From positions 89,015-131,610 of the forward strand of contig NZ_JACKSJ010000093.1 of assembly GCF_025821665.1 (NCBI RefSeq): a DNA stretch of 42,596 nt, in the 5' to 3' direction. Below are positions 11,601 through 18,297 of this stretch, in pieces. The number at the start of each line of letters is the position of its first letter. Position 1 is the stretch's first letter. The position numbers and the translations under genes are program-made. The notes under the pieces were generated by a model, which made no database searches, had not been told where the DNA came from, and saw nothing but the letters and a program-made list of their open reading frames with translations. The stretch comes from [Mycobacterium] manitobense. GTDB lineage: Bacteria; Actinomycetota; Actinomycetes; Mycobacteriales; Mycobacteriaceae.

Positions 11601-11744
11601 GAGAAGACCATCATCCACACGATCGCGAACGGCGTTGCGACCGGCGGAGTCGACGTCCGTGCGGACGGCTCGTTGTCCGTGACGACCATCGACGGCAGCA
11701 GGCCGTCGAACGTCACGACCACGTTGCACGAGTTCGCGGGCTGA
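8610..11744 (+). CDS. Large secreted protein with Ig-like repeats and a beta-propeller-like C-terminal part
   Basis: 1044 residues; the ATG at 8610 has GAGGGAG upstream. Residues 1-30 (MGYAGYVGRVGALAVALGVG through SPVWA) form a signal peptide with an AWA-type cleavage site. Residues about 33-180 are low-complexity Ser/Thr/Gly, then Lys/Ala-rich linker. Two tandem Ig-like/VCBS-type domains follow at about 287-390 and 395-500, each with STTGVV, ATD and TYTPT or RYTPT strand motifs. From about 505 to the end there are many repeats of the type APDGTGYLTV, ASDGTAYQAY, APDGTAYQVT and GPDGTIFV, which suggest an NHL/YVTN-like propeller. No anchor or catalytic motif is seen. A cell-surface or adhesion role is inferred. 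Confidence 0.85.
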   Translation: MGYAGYVGRVGALAVALGVGSAVAASPVWATPTDSGDSGSSSSSGSASGNTGSSSSNTNGDGSTSTNDSGTPSAGGSTTGDSATGGSPSAETPKSTPRVKSSTKRSSKRAAAAAAKKEAQKAAADAASSTDTKTAAAKDTSTQSTTSRTRTWRSQRAEVSSSTTTADTATGDLSQSGAPKTVSTVRAQFGSLTAATTAAEESKTVAIAAPTAVTKTGFGVLSALTLRVGATGAPVAPVESPAVWVALAAARRELGSLDTVKIANTAESLQTTGELLPEADVSAAVDNGAPTITRTTVGRPSSTTGVVKGSVTATDPEKNPLTYAVTPTSSKGGTVVVDTKGKFTYTPTTAMRHAAALTTATPVDKTDTFTLSVADDQGNVTQQVVTVAIAPANIKPTAPGAAAGQPNSTTGVVIGTAWATDADKDAIILGGPTATKKGTIEYDNTTGTFRYTPTAEARAAANAPKASAAVKTDKFTITLSDGHGGTVTTSVTVNLANVDQNTFPGVSSGKVLTGTTGTKFEFVNALNGSASGRTSPTRVIVINPDGTAAATVTITGVPDFKNGGLIAAPGGGAYFTTINGTKTQVSVISATGALTTSTAMAGAPSGPITVAPDGTGYLTVGQFNTTRKTTISVVQIRPNGQTIVTKLSGIATGGVSVASDGTAYQAYQDGTTTKVLAVAPDGSVKTLSAPAGQTVVGTAVGTGGTAYLTTRNQTAGTTSVYTIDAGALSAPRVLTGNAVGAVAVAPDGTAYQVTTTGSTASISVITPTGAVQGPAIDYLPGYNGKFTTLQFADDGTGYLLVSNASGGAVVVVRPGGNDAPAAIPVPLDEIKTLKVGPDGRLFVNTTHTVSSTGAVTALPGSAGTEDLEFGPDGTPYAAYVTSTGIGFVNLNTGVRSAEIPGATAPSNFNGSLGDGFDPLTIGPDGTIFVRSYAGVPEQGTRQVSVLVASADGTNVVSFTDDGYGVWLTPTGDGGGYATVYDADTRTTKVWRVNATTGEKTIIHTIANGVATGGVDVRADGSLSVTTIDGSRPSNVTTTLHEFAG

Positions 11745-11749
11745 CACGC

Positions 11750-11783
11750 ACCCGCGCAGGCGAATCGAATCGCCTGCGCGGGT
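11750..11783. terminator. Perfect 14 bp hairpin after the secreted-protein gene
   Basis: Arms at 11750-11763 and 11770-11783 (ACCCGCGCAGGCGA and its exact complement) enclose a 6-base loop, starting 5 bases after the stop codon. There is no U-run, which is usual for mycobacterial terminator-like hairpins. Confidence 0.65.
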
Positions 11784-11867
11784 GGCTCGTCCCTCGTCTC
11801 GCAGCCATGACAGGCCAAAGCCCGACACGCCTCGTCGGGATCGTGACTCGGGCATCGCATTCGATGG

Positions 11868-12701
11868 ATGATCGTCACGGCCCGCAGCGTTGCTCGAGGG
11901 GTGCAGGAGGTGATCGAGTCGGTCTCATCGCAGCAGGAGTTTGTTGCGTACGGCCCATCTCATCTGGTGGTGCTGGGTGTGTTCGCGGTCGGCGCAGCCG
12001 TTCTGGTGTGGCACGGTCGTCGCGAGAGCGGGGCGCAGGCGCGCCTGGTCAGTCGAATTCTGGCGGTGCTGCTGCTGGCGACTTTCACTACGGCGCTGGT
12101 CTACAAGCTGATCCGGCCGGACCTAGCCACGTCGATACCGCTGCAGCTGTGCGACATCGCGGAACTGACGGCGGCCTATGCGTTGTGGACGCAGCGACAT
12201 CGGGCGTTTGTGCTCACCTACTTCTGGGGTCTGCTCCTCAGCTCGCAGGCGCTGCTCACCCCGGACATCGGCACTCCCGAGGAGGGGGCGCCCGACTTCC
12301 CGAGCCACCTGTTCCTCACGTTCTTCGTGCTGCATGTGCTCGTGGTGTGGTCGGCCGTCTATCTGACCTGGGGACGTGGGATGCGTCCGCGGTGGCGCGA
12401 CTATCGGTTCGCGGTCGTCGTGACGCTGGGATGGGTGGCGTTCACGTTCACGTTCAACACGCTCGCGGGAACCAACTACGGATATCTCAACGGGAAACCG
12501 CCGACGGCCTCGATCCTGGACGCGCTCGGCCCATGGCCGCTGTACCTCGTGATCGAAATTCTGATCGTGATGGGTGCGTGGGCACTGATGACGTGGCCGT
12601 GGGAAAGGCTGAGGCGACAGGCGACGTCCCGAGCTGATCGACCCTCGCTACCCGGCCCCGACCGCCGCACCGGCGTCGCGCGGCAGTCGCCACGCCGTTG
12701 A
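11868..12701 (+). CDS. TIGR02206/YwaF-type integral membrane protein
   Basis: 277 residues with about seven hydrophobic helices. The motif set is characteristic of the YwaF (TIGR02206) family: YGPSHLVVLGVF near the start, IPLQLCDIAELTAAYALW in the middle, and FNTLAGTNYGYLNGKPPTAS near the end (LGPWPLYL follows). The family is of unknown function. The start is uncertain because no good ribosome site precedes the ATG at 11868; a GTG at 11910 is preceded by GCAGGAG but with no spacer. The gene lies between a hairpin and the convergent TetR gene. Confidence 0.85.
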   Translation: MIVTARSVARGVQEVIESVSSQQEFVAYGPSHLVVLGVFAVGAAVLVWHGRRESGAQARLVSRILAVLLLATFTTALVYKLIRPDLATSIPLQLCDIAELTAAYALWTQRHRAFVLTYFWGLLLSSQALLTPDIGTPEEGAPDFPSHLFLTFFVLHVLVVWSAVYLTWGRGMRPRWRDYRFAVVVTLGWVAFTFTFNTLAGTNYGYLNGKPPTASILDALGPWPLYLVIEILIVMGAWALMTWPWERLRRQATSRADRPSLPGPDRRTGVARQSPRR

Positions 12702-12713
12702 CCACGGCTGTCA

Positions 12714-13331
12714 TCATCGCGGCAGGGAATTCATCCGCGGATAGAGGATCGCCGGGCCGAGCCATCGCCCAATGAAGTGGCGCAGTTCGGCTCCGTCGCG
12801 GGGCCGCTCCCCCGGATCGGTCAGCAGGGACTGCACCGTGCGCAGGGTCATCTCGGCAAGATCATGAAGGCCGGTGGCGTCGAAGCCGTGAAGCTCCCAG
12901 TCGACGTCGAGACGTTGGAACACCGACAGGCAGAATGCGATCGCCGTGTCGGATGTCAGCGAGGTGACGGCCGCGTCCTCGGCCGGGCGGGTGAGCAACT
13001 TCTCCAGTTGCGGATCACCGGCCAGCTTCTCGATTCCGAACGACAGGCTTTCGACGATCGCCGTCACGGGGTCGTTCTGTCCGCGGACGTGTCGCACGAC
13101 TTGGTCGATGAACCCGTCGACGGCCCGCATGGAACTGGCGATGAGCAGCGCGTCGGCGTTGGGAAAGTAGCGGTACACCGTCTGGCGGGTGATTCCGAGC
13201 CTGCGAGCGACATCGGCAAGACGTAAAGCCGCCCCATGCTCGGCGATCTCCTCGTCGGCCGCGTCCAGGATGCGGGAGATGGCTTCTTCGTCCGATGCGG
13301 GTGTGGCACCCGCCCAGCCACGACTACGCAT
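12714..13331 (-). CDS. TetR-family regulator coupled to the P450 gene
   Basis: 205 residues. The N-terminal helix-turn-helix is LADVARRLGITRQTVYRYFPNADALL, split here as LADVARRLGITRQTVYRYF plus the following loop. The C-terminal part is the variable ligand-binding domain. Its ATG at 13331 lies inside the last codons of the P450 gene, an 8-base overlap that indicates translational coupling. The regulator probably controls its own operon and perhaps the divergent MpaB-type gene, given the palindromes in the shared upstream region at 14660-14720. Ligand unknown. Confidence 0.88.
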   Translation of the reverse strand: MRSRGWAGATPASDEEAISRILDAADEEIAEHGAALRLADVARRLGITRQTVYRYFPNADALLIASSMRAVDGFIDQVVRHVRGQNDPVTAIVESLSFGIEKLAGDPQLEKLLTRPAEDAAVTSLTSDTAIAFCLSVFQRLDVDWELHGFDATGLHDLAEMTLRTVQSLLTDPGERPRDGAELRHFIGRWLGPAILYPRMNSLPR

Positions 13332-14574
13332 CCGCCGTCACCAGTTTTTCGCTGGTGAAACCGATGGGCAGGGTTGTGGGACCGGTCATTCCCAGCAGAG
13401 GTTTCCACGGTGCCGGTCCGATGCGATGGGTGGTGGGGAGGCGGCGAGTGAGGACTGCGAGCGCTTCCGCCAGTTCCCGGCGCGCGAGGTTCGCGCCGAG
13501 GCAGTAGTGAGCGCCGCCGCCGAACGTCAGAATCGCGGGTGCGTCCGCTCGAGAGATGTCGAAACGGTCAGCGTCGGCATAAATCGCTGGATCTCGATTG
13601 GCCGCAAAGGTGTTCACGAGCACGAAGGTCCCCGCCGGGAATCTGTAACCGGCGAAGTCGACATCGCCACTCGCGACGCGCGGGACGATACTTGCTGCCG
13701 GTGAGTGGCGCATGCTCTCCTCGACCGCCTGCATCGCAAGCTCTGGTTGGTTGCGCAGTCTTGCCCATTGATCCGGGTGCTCGCAGAGCACCTGCACGGA
13801 CGCGGCAAGCTGGTTCCGCGTCGTGTCCGTACCCGCCATGAGGAAGCCGGCCACCAGCATCCGGAGTTCGTCGAGATCGAGACGGTCGCCATCGCTCTCG
13901 GCGCGAATGAGTTCGGAGAGCAAGTCATCGGTCAGATTGTCGCGGCGACCGGCGACCATGTCGTCGACGTAGGCGTCGAGCTCACCCCATGCGCGCATGA
14001 TCTCGGCTTCATCGAAGGTGGCATCGGGCTGAAAGTTGAAGGCCTTGAACACCTCCTCGGTCCAGTCCGCGAACAGCTGCCAGTCCTCGCTCGGCGCTCC
14101 GAGCAGCGCGCACATGATCGGGGTGGGGTAGGGACGCGCGATGTCGGTGACGACGTCGCACCGTCCGGCGTCCGCCACCCGGTCGATCAGGCCGTTCACC
14201 ACCTCGTGAATCGTGCCCTGGAGACGGGCTGTCGCGCGAGGAGTGAACGCCTTGGACACCAGTTTGCGTAGCCGAACATGTGGTGCGCCGTCGAGACCCA
14301 ACAGGCTGTTCGCCATCTTGTCGTACAACGGACCTGACGTGATGCCCTGCGACGCAAGAGTGATTCCTGCCGGTAGGCCGAATCTGTTGTCCCGCAACAT
14401 CTCGCGCGCCAGCTCGTAGGACAGGATCTCTGGCCCGAGGGGCCCGATGGCGATCGGGGCGCGTGCTTGCGCGTCTCGGACGTCGTCGAGGATGTCGTGT
14501 GGGCTGGCGGTCAGGCTGTACGTGAACGTGGGAAGGCCGGCGTCGAGGACGTTGGGGGTGCCGTGCACGTTCAT
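13324..14574 (-). CDS. Cytochrome P450
   Basis: 416 residues from the ATG at 14574, chosen because GGAGG lies nine bases upstream; an earlier in-frame codon at 14634 lacks a site. The I-helix motif AGTDTT is at 247-252, the K-helix ExxR is Glu286-Arg289, and the haem loop FGGGAHYCLG is at 351-360 with Cys358 as iron ligand. It has no membrane anchor, as usual for soluble bacterial P450s that take electrons from ferredoxin. No ferredoxin or reductase gene is adjacent. It is first in an operon with the TetR gene. The CYP family and substrate are not assignable by eye; lipid, sterol or hydrocarbon oxidation are plausible. Confidence 0.93.
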   Translation of the reverse strand: MNVHGTPNVLDAGLPTFTYSLTASPHDILDDVRDAQARAPIAIGPLGPEILSYELAREMLRDNRFGLPAGITLASQGITSGPLYDKMANSLLGLDGAPHVRLRKLVSKAFTPRATARLQGTIHEVVNGLIDRVADAGRCDVVTDIARPYPTPIMCALLGAPSEDWQLFADWTEEVFKAFNFQPDATFDEAEIMRAWGELDAYVDDMVAGRRDNLTDDLLSELIRAESDGDRLDLDELRMLVAGFLMAGTDTTRNQLAASVQVLCEHPDQWARLRNQPELAMQAVEESMRHSPAASIVPRVASGDVDFAGYRFPAGTFVLVNTFAANRDPAIYADADRFDISRADAPAILTFGGGAHYCLGANLARRELAEALAVLTRRLPTTHRIGPAPWKPLLGMTGPTTLPIGFTSEKLVTADA

Positions 14575-14659
14575 ATGACTCAACCTCCGGACGAGCATCC
14601 GTTGCGGACACTCCGCGACTGAGCGTATGACCATGACCGCGCATCGTCAACCTTAGTGC

Positions 14660-14720
14660 GGTATATACCCAGCTCGTGCGGATTTAATCCGGACCGTGGT
14701 CATACGTACATACCTATGAC
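14660..14720. promoter_or_regulatory. Three palindromes in the P450/MpaB divergent region
   Basis: GGTATATACC (14660-14669) and CGGATTTAATCCG (14679-14691) are perfect palindromes. GTCATA, ten bases, TATGAC (14699-14720) is a perfect inverted repeat. All lie within about 60 bp of the 257 bp gap between the P450-tetR operon and the MpaB-type gene. They are good operator candidates for the TetR encoded in the operon. Which one is bound cannot be told from sequence. Confidence 0.5.
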
Positions 14721-14831
14721 GTCGAACGGTGGCCCGCCGAAGAGTCGAGCCCACGGGCGGAATGCAGTCCGCTTCGTGACGATGGCAGTCGCTCGCCCGC
14801 GAGGGCGGGTGTTGGCACGTAACGTCGTGTC

Positions 14832-15719
14832 ATGGTGTTGACACGGGAGCTGGGTGCGGTCAGAAGTGGGCTGGGGCGCGCGCTGTTCGGATTGGTCGCC
14901 GGACCGGACGGGCCGGACAACCGCGCCCGCATCCACGGGACACCGGGTCCACGCTGGTTCGCCGAGGACCGGCCGATCCGCCGCGTCCACGGCGACGCGT
15001 CGATGTTCGTCGGCGGACTGCGCGCACTGCTCCTACAGTCGCTGCATCCGCTGGCGATGGCCGGCGTCGCCGAACACTCGGACTACCGCGGCGATCCCTG
15101 GGGGCGCCTGCAGCGCACCAGCACCTTCCTCGCCGTGACAACCTTCGGACCGGCGGCCGACGCGCAGCGAGCCGTCGACAAGGTCCGCGGGATCCATCGC
15201 CGCGTCCGCGGAGTGGCGCCGGACGGCAGACCTTACGAAGCCTCTGACCCCCACCTGCTCGAGTGGGTTCACATCGCCGAGATCGACAGCTTTCTTCTGG
15301 CGCACCAGCTCTACGGCGCTCAGCCCCTCGACCAGGCCGGCCGCGACCAGTACGTCGCCGACACCGCCCGCGTCGCAAGCGCTCTCGGAGTGCTGGACCC
15401 GCCGCGCACCGAGGCGGAGCTGCGGGCGCGGATCGAGGCGTACCGACCAGAGCTGCGCAGCACGGCAGCGGCGCGCGAGGCGGCCCGGTTCCTCTTGTTG
15501 ACACCGCCACTGCCGTTGCCTGCCCGAGCTCCGTACGGTGCGTTGGCCGCCACCTCTGTGGCGATGCTGCCGGGGTGGGCGCGCAAGCCGTTGCGGCTGC
15601 CGCATCTGCCACCCCTCGAGGCGACGGCCGTGCGGCTGTCTGGGCGGGTGCTCGTCGGTGGAATCAGGTGGGTGCTGACGGCCGGACAAGAGGAGATCCA
15701 GCACGCGACGTCGGCGTGA
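14832..15719 (+). CDS. MpaB-family (DUF2236) oxygenase/oxidase-like protein
   Basis: 295 residues. The family core is visible as FVGGLRALLLQSLHPLAMAG followed by HSDYRGDPWGRLQRT, with later conserved segments DPHLLEWVH and the ARxxxLLTPP region. DUF2236 proteins include MpaB and rubber latex-clearing proteins, which bind haem b through histidines; the His residues in SLHP and EHSD fit that role, by inference. The ATG at 14832 has no strong ribosome site, so initiation may be leaderless or slightly different. It is divergent from the P450-tetR operon, which suggests joint regulation and perhaps a shared oxidative pathway. A paralogue is at 27479. Confidence 0.85.
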   Translation: MVLTRELGAVRSGLGRALFGLVAGPDGPDNRARIHGTPGPRWFAEDRPIRRVHGDASMFVGGLRALLLQSLHPLAMAGVAEHSDYRGDPWGRLQRTSTFLAVTTFGPAADAQRAVDKVRGIHRRVRGVAPDGRPYEASDPHLLEWVHIAEIDSFLLAHQLYGAQPLDQAGRDQYVADTARVASALGVLDPPRTEAELRARIEAYRPELRSTAAAREAARFLLLTPPLPLPARAPYGALAATSVAMLPGWARKPLRLPHLPPLEATAVRLSGRVLVGGIRWVLTAGQEEIQHATSA

Positions 15720-15844
15720 CCGGTTCGCCTTTCCCGGTGCGCGCCTACGTCAGGGCAAGGGGTTGGGTCGGTCAGGTAACCGCGTCCGAGGACGCGAACA
15801 GGACGCGAAGCCAGGCGTCGAGGCCTTATACCGGCGTACCGGGG

Positions 15845-16240
15845 TCAACCCGTAGAGCCCGCCTCGGTCAGCACCACGGCGGCCTCGTTGTAGGGAAACG
15901 CTCGGTAGAGAAGCCTAGAGCGCGGTATGACGAGGGCCGCGGCCTCGGCCTTGCTCACAACCCGTGGGTTGACGAGCGAAACGGTCCGTCCATGCTTGCG
16001 CAGCATCGTCGGTCCACCGGCCAGCACGTTCTTCAACCAGTCCGTCTGCAGGCCGTAGCCGATGAGGATGGCGTAGCCATCGTGGGTCTTGAAGACCAAC
16101 AGGGGCGTTCGATATCGCTTACCCGACTTCCGCCCGACGTGCTCGAGAGTCCCCAAGTTCGGAAGCCACGGCGAGATCGTGCGAGCAGCCGGATTGGTGA
16201 CTCGCTTGTTGAACTCTGCGACTCGGCGAGGCACGCGCAT
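15845..16240 (-). CDS. DDN-like F420-dependent nitroreductase-family protein
   Basis: 131 residues. The segment LEHVGRKSGKRYRTPLLVF and the following GYAILIGYGLQTDWLKNV, with AGGPTMLRKHGR, are typical of the deazaflavin (F420)-dependent split-barrel family related to Rv3547/Ddn of mycobacteria. It should use F420H2 to reduce a quinone or other acceptor. No signal peptide is visible. It is monocistronic, separated by about 120 bp from the tRNA upstream. Family assignment is strong; substrate unknown. Confidence 0.9.
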   Translation of the reverse strand: MRVPRRVAEFNKRVTNPAARTISPWLPNLGTLEHVGRKSGKRYRTPLLVFKTHDGYAILIGYGLQTDWLKNVLAGGPTMLRKHGRTVSLVNPRVVSKAEAAALVIPRSRLLYRAFPYNEAAVVLTEAGSTG

Positions 16241-16362
16241 CTCCGGAGTCTAGATATCGGCGAAGTTCCTCGCCGACGCGGTGCTGACGTATCGAGCGGC
16301 GGATGCGGTGAGCACCCAATGCCAACTGGCCCAAGGACCGCTTCCACCTGCAACAGGTCCGG

Positions 16363-16436
16363 TGCCCCCAGTCGGACTCGAACCGACACTTGGCGGATTT
16401 TAAGTCCGCTGCCTCTGCCAATTGGGCTATGGGGGC
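16363..16436 (-). tRNA. tRNA-Leu (anticodon UAA)
   Basis: On the minus strand the acceptor arms are GCCCCCA and TGGGGGC (7 bp), the anticodon stem is GCGGA/TCCGC with loop CTTAAAA, and the T arm is GTCGG-TTCGAGT-CCGAC. The anticodon TAA reads UUA. The discriminator base is A and the CCA end is not fully encoded (CCG follows). The variable region is only about 5 bases (CAAGT), although leucine tRNAs in bacteria normally carry a long variable arm. Confidence 0.93.
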
Positions 16437-16497
16437 GAGGTCCGGCTAGCACGCTACCTCGCCCGCCGACTGCCAGATCCGGAGCCGCGGAACAGCG

Positions 16498-17145
16498 CTA
16501 AACGCGGCTCGAGCCGGCGGCCGCATGCACACTCCCGCCGCTCCCGCTGTCCAGGCCGTCGGCGATCGACACCACCAGACCACCGAGCATGAATGCGGCG
16601 ATCGCCGCGACGAGTGCCCCGGTGCTCAGCGACGGGATGTACCGGCGCCACCCGGTCGCCTGGCCGCCGCCGTGGTGGTACTCGTGCGTCAGCGCGTGCC
16701 CCTTCCCGCGTTGCAGCAGATAGCGGTTCACCGGATAGGCGGCCGCGAACGCCGCTGCGAGCGCGATGGCCATGCCGATCCAAAACACGGCGTTCACCAG
16801 GCCGGCGTTCATCGCGCCCGGGATCAGCGCCATGACGAGGTTGTCGACGATCTCCATCGTCAGGATCGACAGGGTGTCGGCCGCGAGCACGACGCTCAGC
16901 GCGGTGCCGACCGCCAGACCGGCCTTCAGCAGCGGCAGCGTCGACAGCGAGTAGCCGAACAGGAAGGCGAGCGCGACGGCGATCGCAATGGTGGCGACGT
17001 TGCTCAACCCCAGGGCGGTGCCGATCATCAGGCCCACGATCTCACCGATCGCGCACCCGGTCAGGCAGTGCAGCGTGGCGCTCAGCGCCATCGTGTTGAC
17101 GTTGCCGCCCATGTCGTGGCCGGTGTGGTCATGGTGTTCGGTCAT
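16498..17145 (-). CDS. DUF4396 membrane protein with His-rich N-terminus
   Basis: 215 residues. The N-terminus is histidine-rich (MTEHHDHTGHDMGG), followed by LHCLTGCAIGEIVGLMIG, a Cys/His motif of the DUF4396 family, and about five hydrophobic helices. A second His cluster (HALTHEYHHGG) lies in a loop before the last helix. The metal-like residues, plus a copper-type operator directly upstream, suggest a role in copper handling at the membrane; this is inference. The ATG at 17145 lies only about 8 bases from a TATAGT -10 hexamer, so the transcript is probably leaderless. Confidence 0.85.
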   Translation of the reverse strand: MTEHHDHTGHDMGGNVNTMALSATLHCLTGCAIGEIVGLMIGTALGLSNVATIAIAVALAFLFGYSLSTLPLLKAGLAVGTALSVVLAADTLSILTMEIVDNLVMALIPGAMNAGLVNAVFWIGMAIALAAAFAAAYPVNRYLLQRGKGHALTHEYHHGGGQATGWRRYIPSLSTGALVAAIAAFMLGGLVVSIADGLDSGSGGSVHAAAGSSRV

Positions 17146-17154
17146 CCCTCGTAC

Positions 17155-17173
17155 TATACCCCCATGGGGTATA
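17155..17173. promoter_or_regulatory. RicR/CsoR-type copper operator overlapping the DUF4396 promoter
   Basis: TATACCCCCATGGGGTATA is a near-perfect palindrome that contains TACCC, five bases, GGGTA, the pattern known for RicR/CsoR copper operators in mycobacteria. It overlaps a TATAGT -10 (minus strand, 17153-17158) and sits 10 bp before the DUF4396 start, where a bound repressor would block RNA polymerase. No csoR-like gene is in the window. Confidence 0.7.
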
Positions 17174-17190
17174 CGAGCTTCTTCGTCGGC

Positions 17191-17904
17191 TTAGTCCCCA
17201 CCCACCAGTGCGGCCGCGTGCAGCGACAGCCCGAGCGCCGGCCGCGGATACCGCAGTTCGGCGCACGCCTCCTCGACCGTCAACTGCAGCCGGTGCACCC
17301 CCTGCCGCAACGCCTGCGCGTCGCCGCCTCCATGCCCGAAGCCCGACAGGCACAGCCTCGTGAGAATCACGTCGTGCGAGCGCCGCAACCGCGCCATCTG
17401 CTCGAGCATCGCCTGCGCCGCCTCCCCCGCGTTGTCGTCGTCGCCACTGATCCGGTGGCGTAGACCCACGACGTCCACCCTGGCCGCCGCCATCAGCGTG
17501 GCTGCCATCCGATCGCCGGGGCCGTTCGTCACGTCGAGCAGCACCCGCGGCGCGGACGGCCGGCACCGCGCCAGCAGCATCACCTCCGACCAGGTCCCGA
17601 TGATGAATCGCCCGACCCTCGCCGCCACCGCCGCCTCGATGGCCGCATCATCCGCGCACTGCGCCGCCACCCGCTCCGCCGGCACACCGGCCGCCAGCGC
17701 CAGCCGCAGATCCTCGGCGCTCGACACGTCGACACCCCACCCGCGCCGGCGCACCCACTCCGCGACCGACGCGGTCGTGAGCAGCTCGGCGGGCACCTGC
17801 AGCGGCGTGCCCCGCAACGCGCGGCGGCACAACGCATACCGGGGTGATGCTTGAGGACGGCGCAAACGGTTCATGCCACCGATCGTGACTGCGACGACTG
17901 ACAT
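17191..17904 (-). CDS. Short fold-III PLP-barrel (LysA-like) protein lacking the catalytic lysine
   Basis: About 237 residues from the ATG at 17904; the ATG at 17874 (MNRLRRP) is also possible and gives 227. The segment EWVRRRGWGVDVSSAEDLRL, with ALAAGVPAERV after it, matches the early barrel of diaminopimelate/ornithine decarboxylases, and GFGHGG resembles their glycine loop. The lysine that normally binds PLP should lie just before this; the equivalent stretch is LLTTASV and has no Lys. The C-terminal domain is absent, so it is about half the usual 420-450 residues. It is either a non-enzymatic relative or a decayed decarboxylase. It is on the same strand as the DUF4396 gene, 45 bp upstream of it. 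Confidence 0.65.
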   Translation of the reverse strand: MSVVAVTIGGMNRLRRPQASPRYALCRRALRGTPLQVPAELLTTASVAEWVRRRGWGVDVSSAEDLRLALAAGVPAERVAAQCADDAAIEAAVAARVGRFIIGTWSEVMLLARCRPSAPRVLLDVTNGPGDRMAATLMAAARVDVVGLRHRISGDDDNAGEAAQAMLEQMARLRRSHDVILTRLCLSGFGHGGGDAQALRQGVHRLQLTVEEACAELRYPRPALGLSLHAAALVGGD

Positions 17905-17934
17905 CGCACTGAGCGCGGCCTGTCAATCCGCCTC

Positions 17935-17993
17935 GCGAGCGTGAAGTTGTGCGCGTGAAAACACGGAGAACACGTGCACAGCTTCACGTTCGC
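17935..17993. repeat. Large imperfect hairpin, REP-like
   Basis: Arms at 17935-17952 and 17976-17993 pair at 16 of 18 positions, with a 23-base loop that itself has CGTG/CACG ends able to extend the stem. It lies between the divergent LysA-like gene and the kdp operon. Such palindromes are often dispersed in mycobacterial genomes; a role as a terminator is unlikely because both flanking genes read away from it. Confidence 0.55.
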
Positions 17994-18130
17994 CGCCGCC
18001 CCCGCGCGAAAGCCGTAAAGGACCGCCCACCGCCCATCAAGAAAGCGTCAAGATCGGGTCGACATGCCTGAACTGGACCGATGCTGGTGCAGGCGCCGAA
18101 ATCCGGCGCCGCGTCAACGTCTGGAGTGGC

Positions 18131-18214
18131 ATGTCCGTAGTCGCCTACATCGCGGTGACGGTGGCGATCTTCGCCCTGCTCGGCCTCGTGCAGAAGTGGG
18201 TCGAGCAGCTGTGA
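18131..18214 (+). CDS. 27-residue membrane peptide upstream of kdpF
   Basis: From the ATG at 18131 the peptide is [20 protein letters not shown] followed by QKWVEQL. It is one hydrophobic helix with a charged C-terminal tail. Its TGA overlaps the GTG of kdpF as GTGA, so the two are translationally coupled, strong evidence that it is expressed as part of the kdp operon. It resembles KdpF in size and topology but not in sequence, and may be a second small subunit or stabiliser of the K+ pump. Function not established. Confidence 0.7.
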   Translation: MSVVAYIAVTVAIFALLGLVQKWVEQL

Positions 18215-18297
18215 TCCAAAACCTCGTGGGCCTGGCGCTGGCGGTGGCCATCGCCGTGTTCCTCTTCGCCGCCCTGCTGTTCCCCGAAAGGTTCTAG
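18211..18297 (+). CDS. kdpF: KdpF, small subunit of the K+-transporting ATPase
   Basis: 28 residues from the GTG at 18211. One transmembrane helix ends in the KdpF signature [11 protein letters not shown]. KdpF stabilises the KdpABC complex in the membrane. The TAG at 18295-18297 shares its last base with the GTG of kdpA. Confidence 0.9.
   Translation: MIQNLVGLALAVAIAVFLFAALLFPERF

Noticed and set aside
8853..11855. 1000-residue open frame on the minus strand opposite the secreted protein
   Set aside because: It is the shadow of a GC-rich coding frame: very Arg/Gly/Asp-rich, no domain and no ribosome site. The plus strand has a signal peptide and clear repeats.
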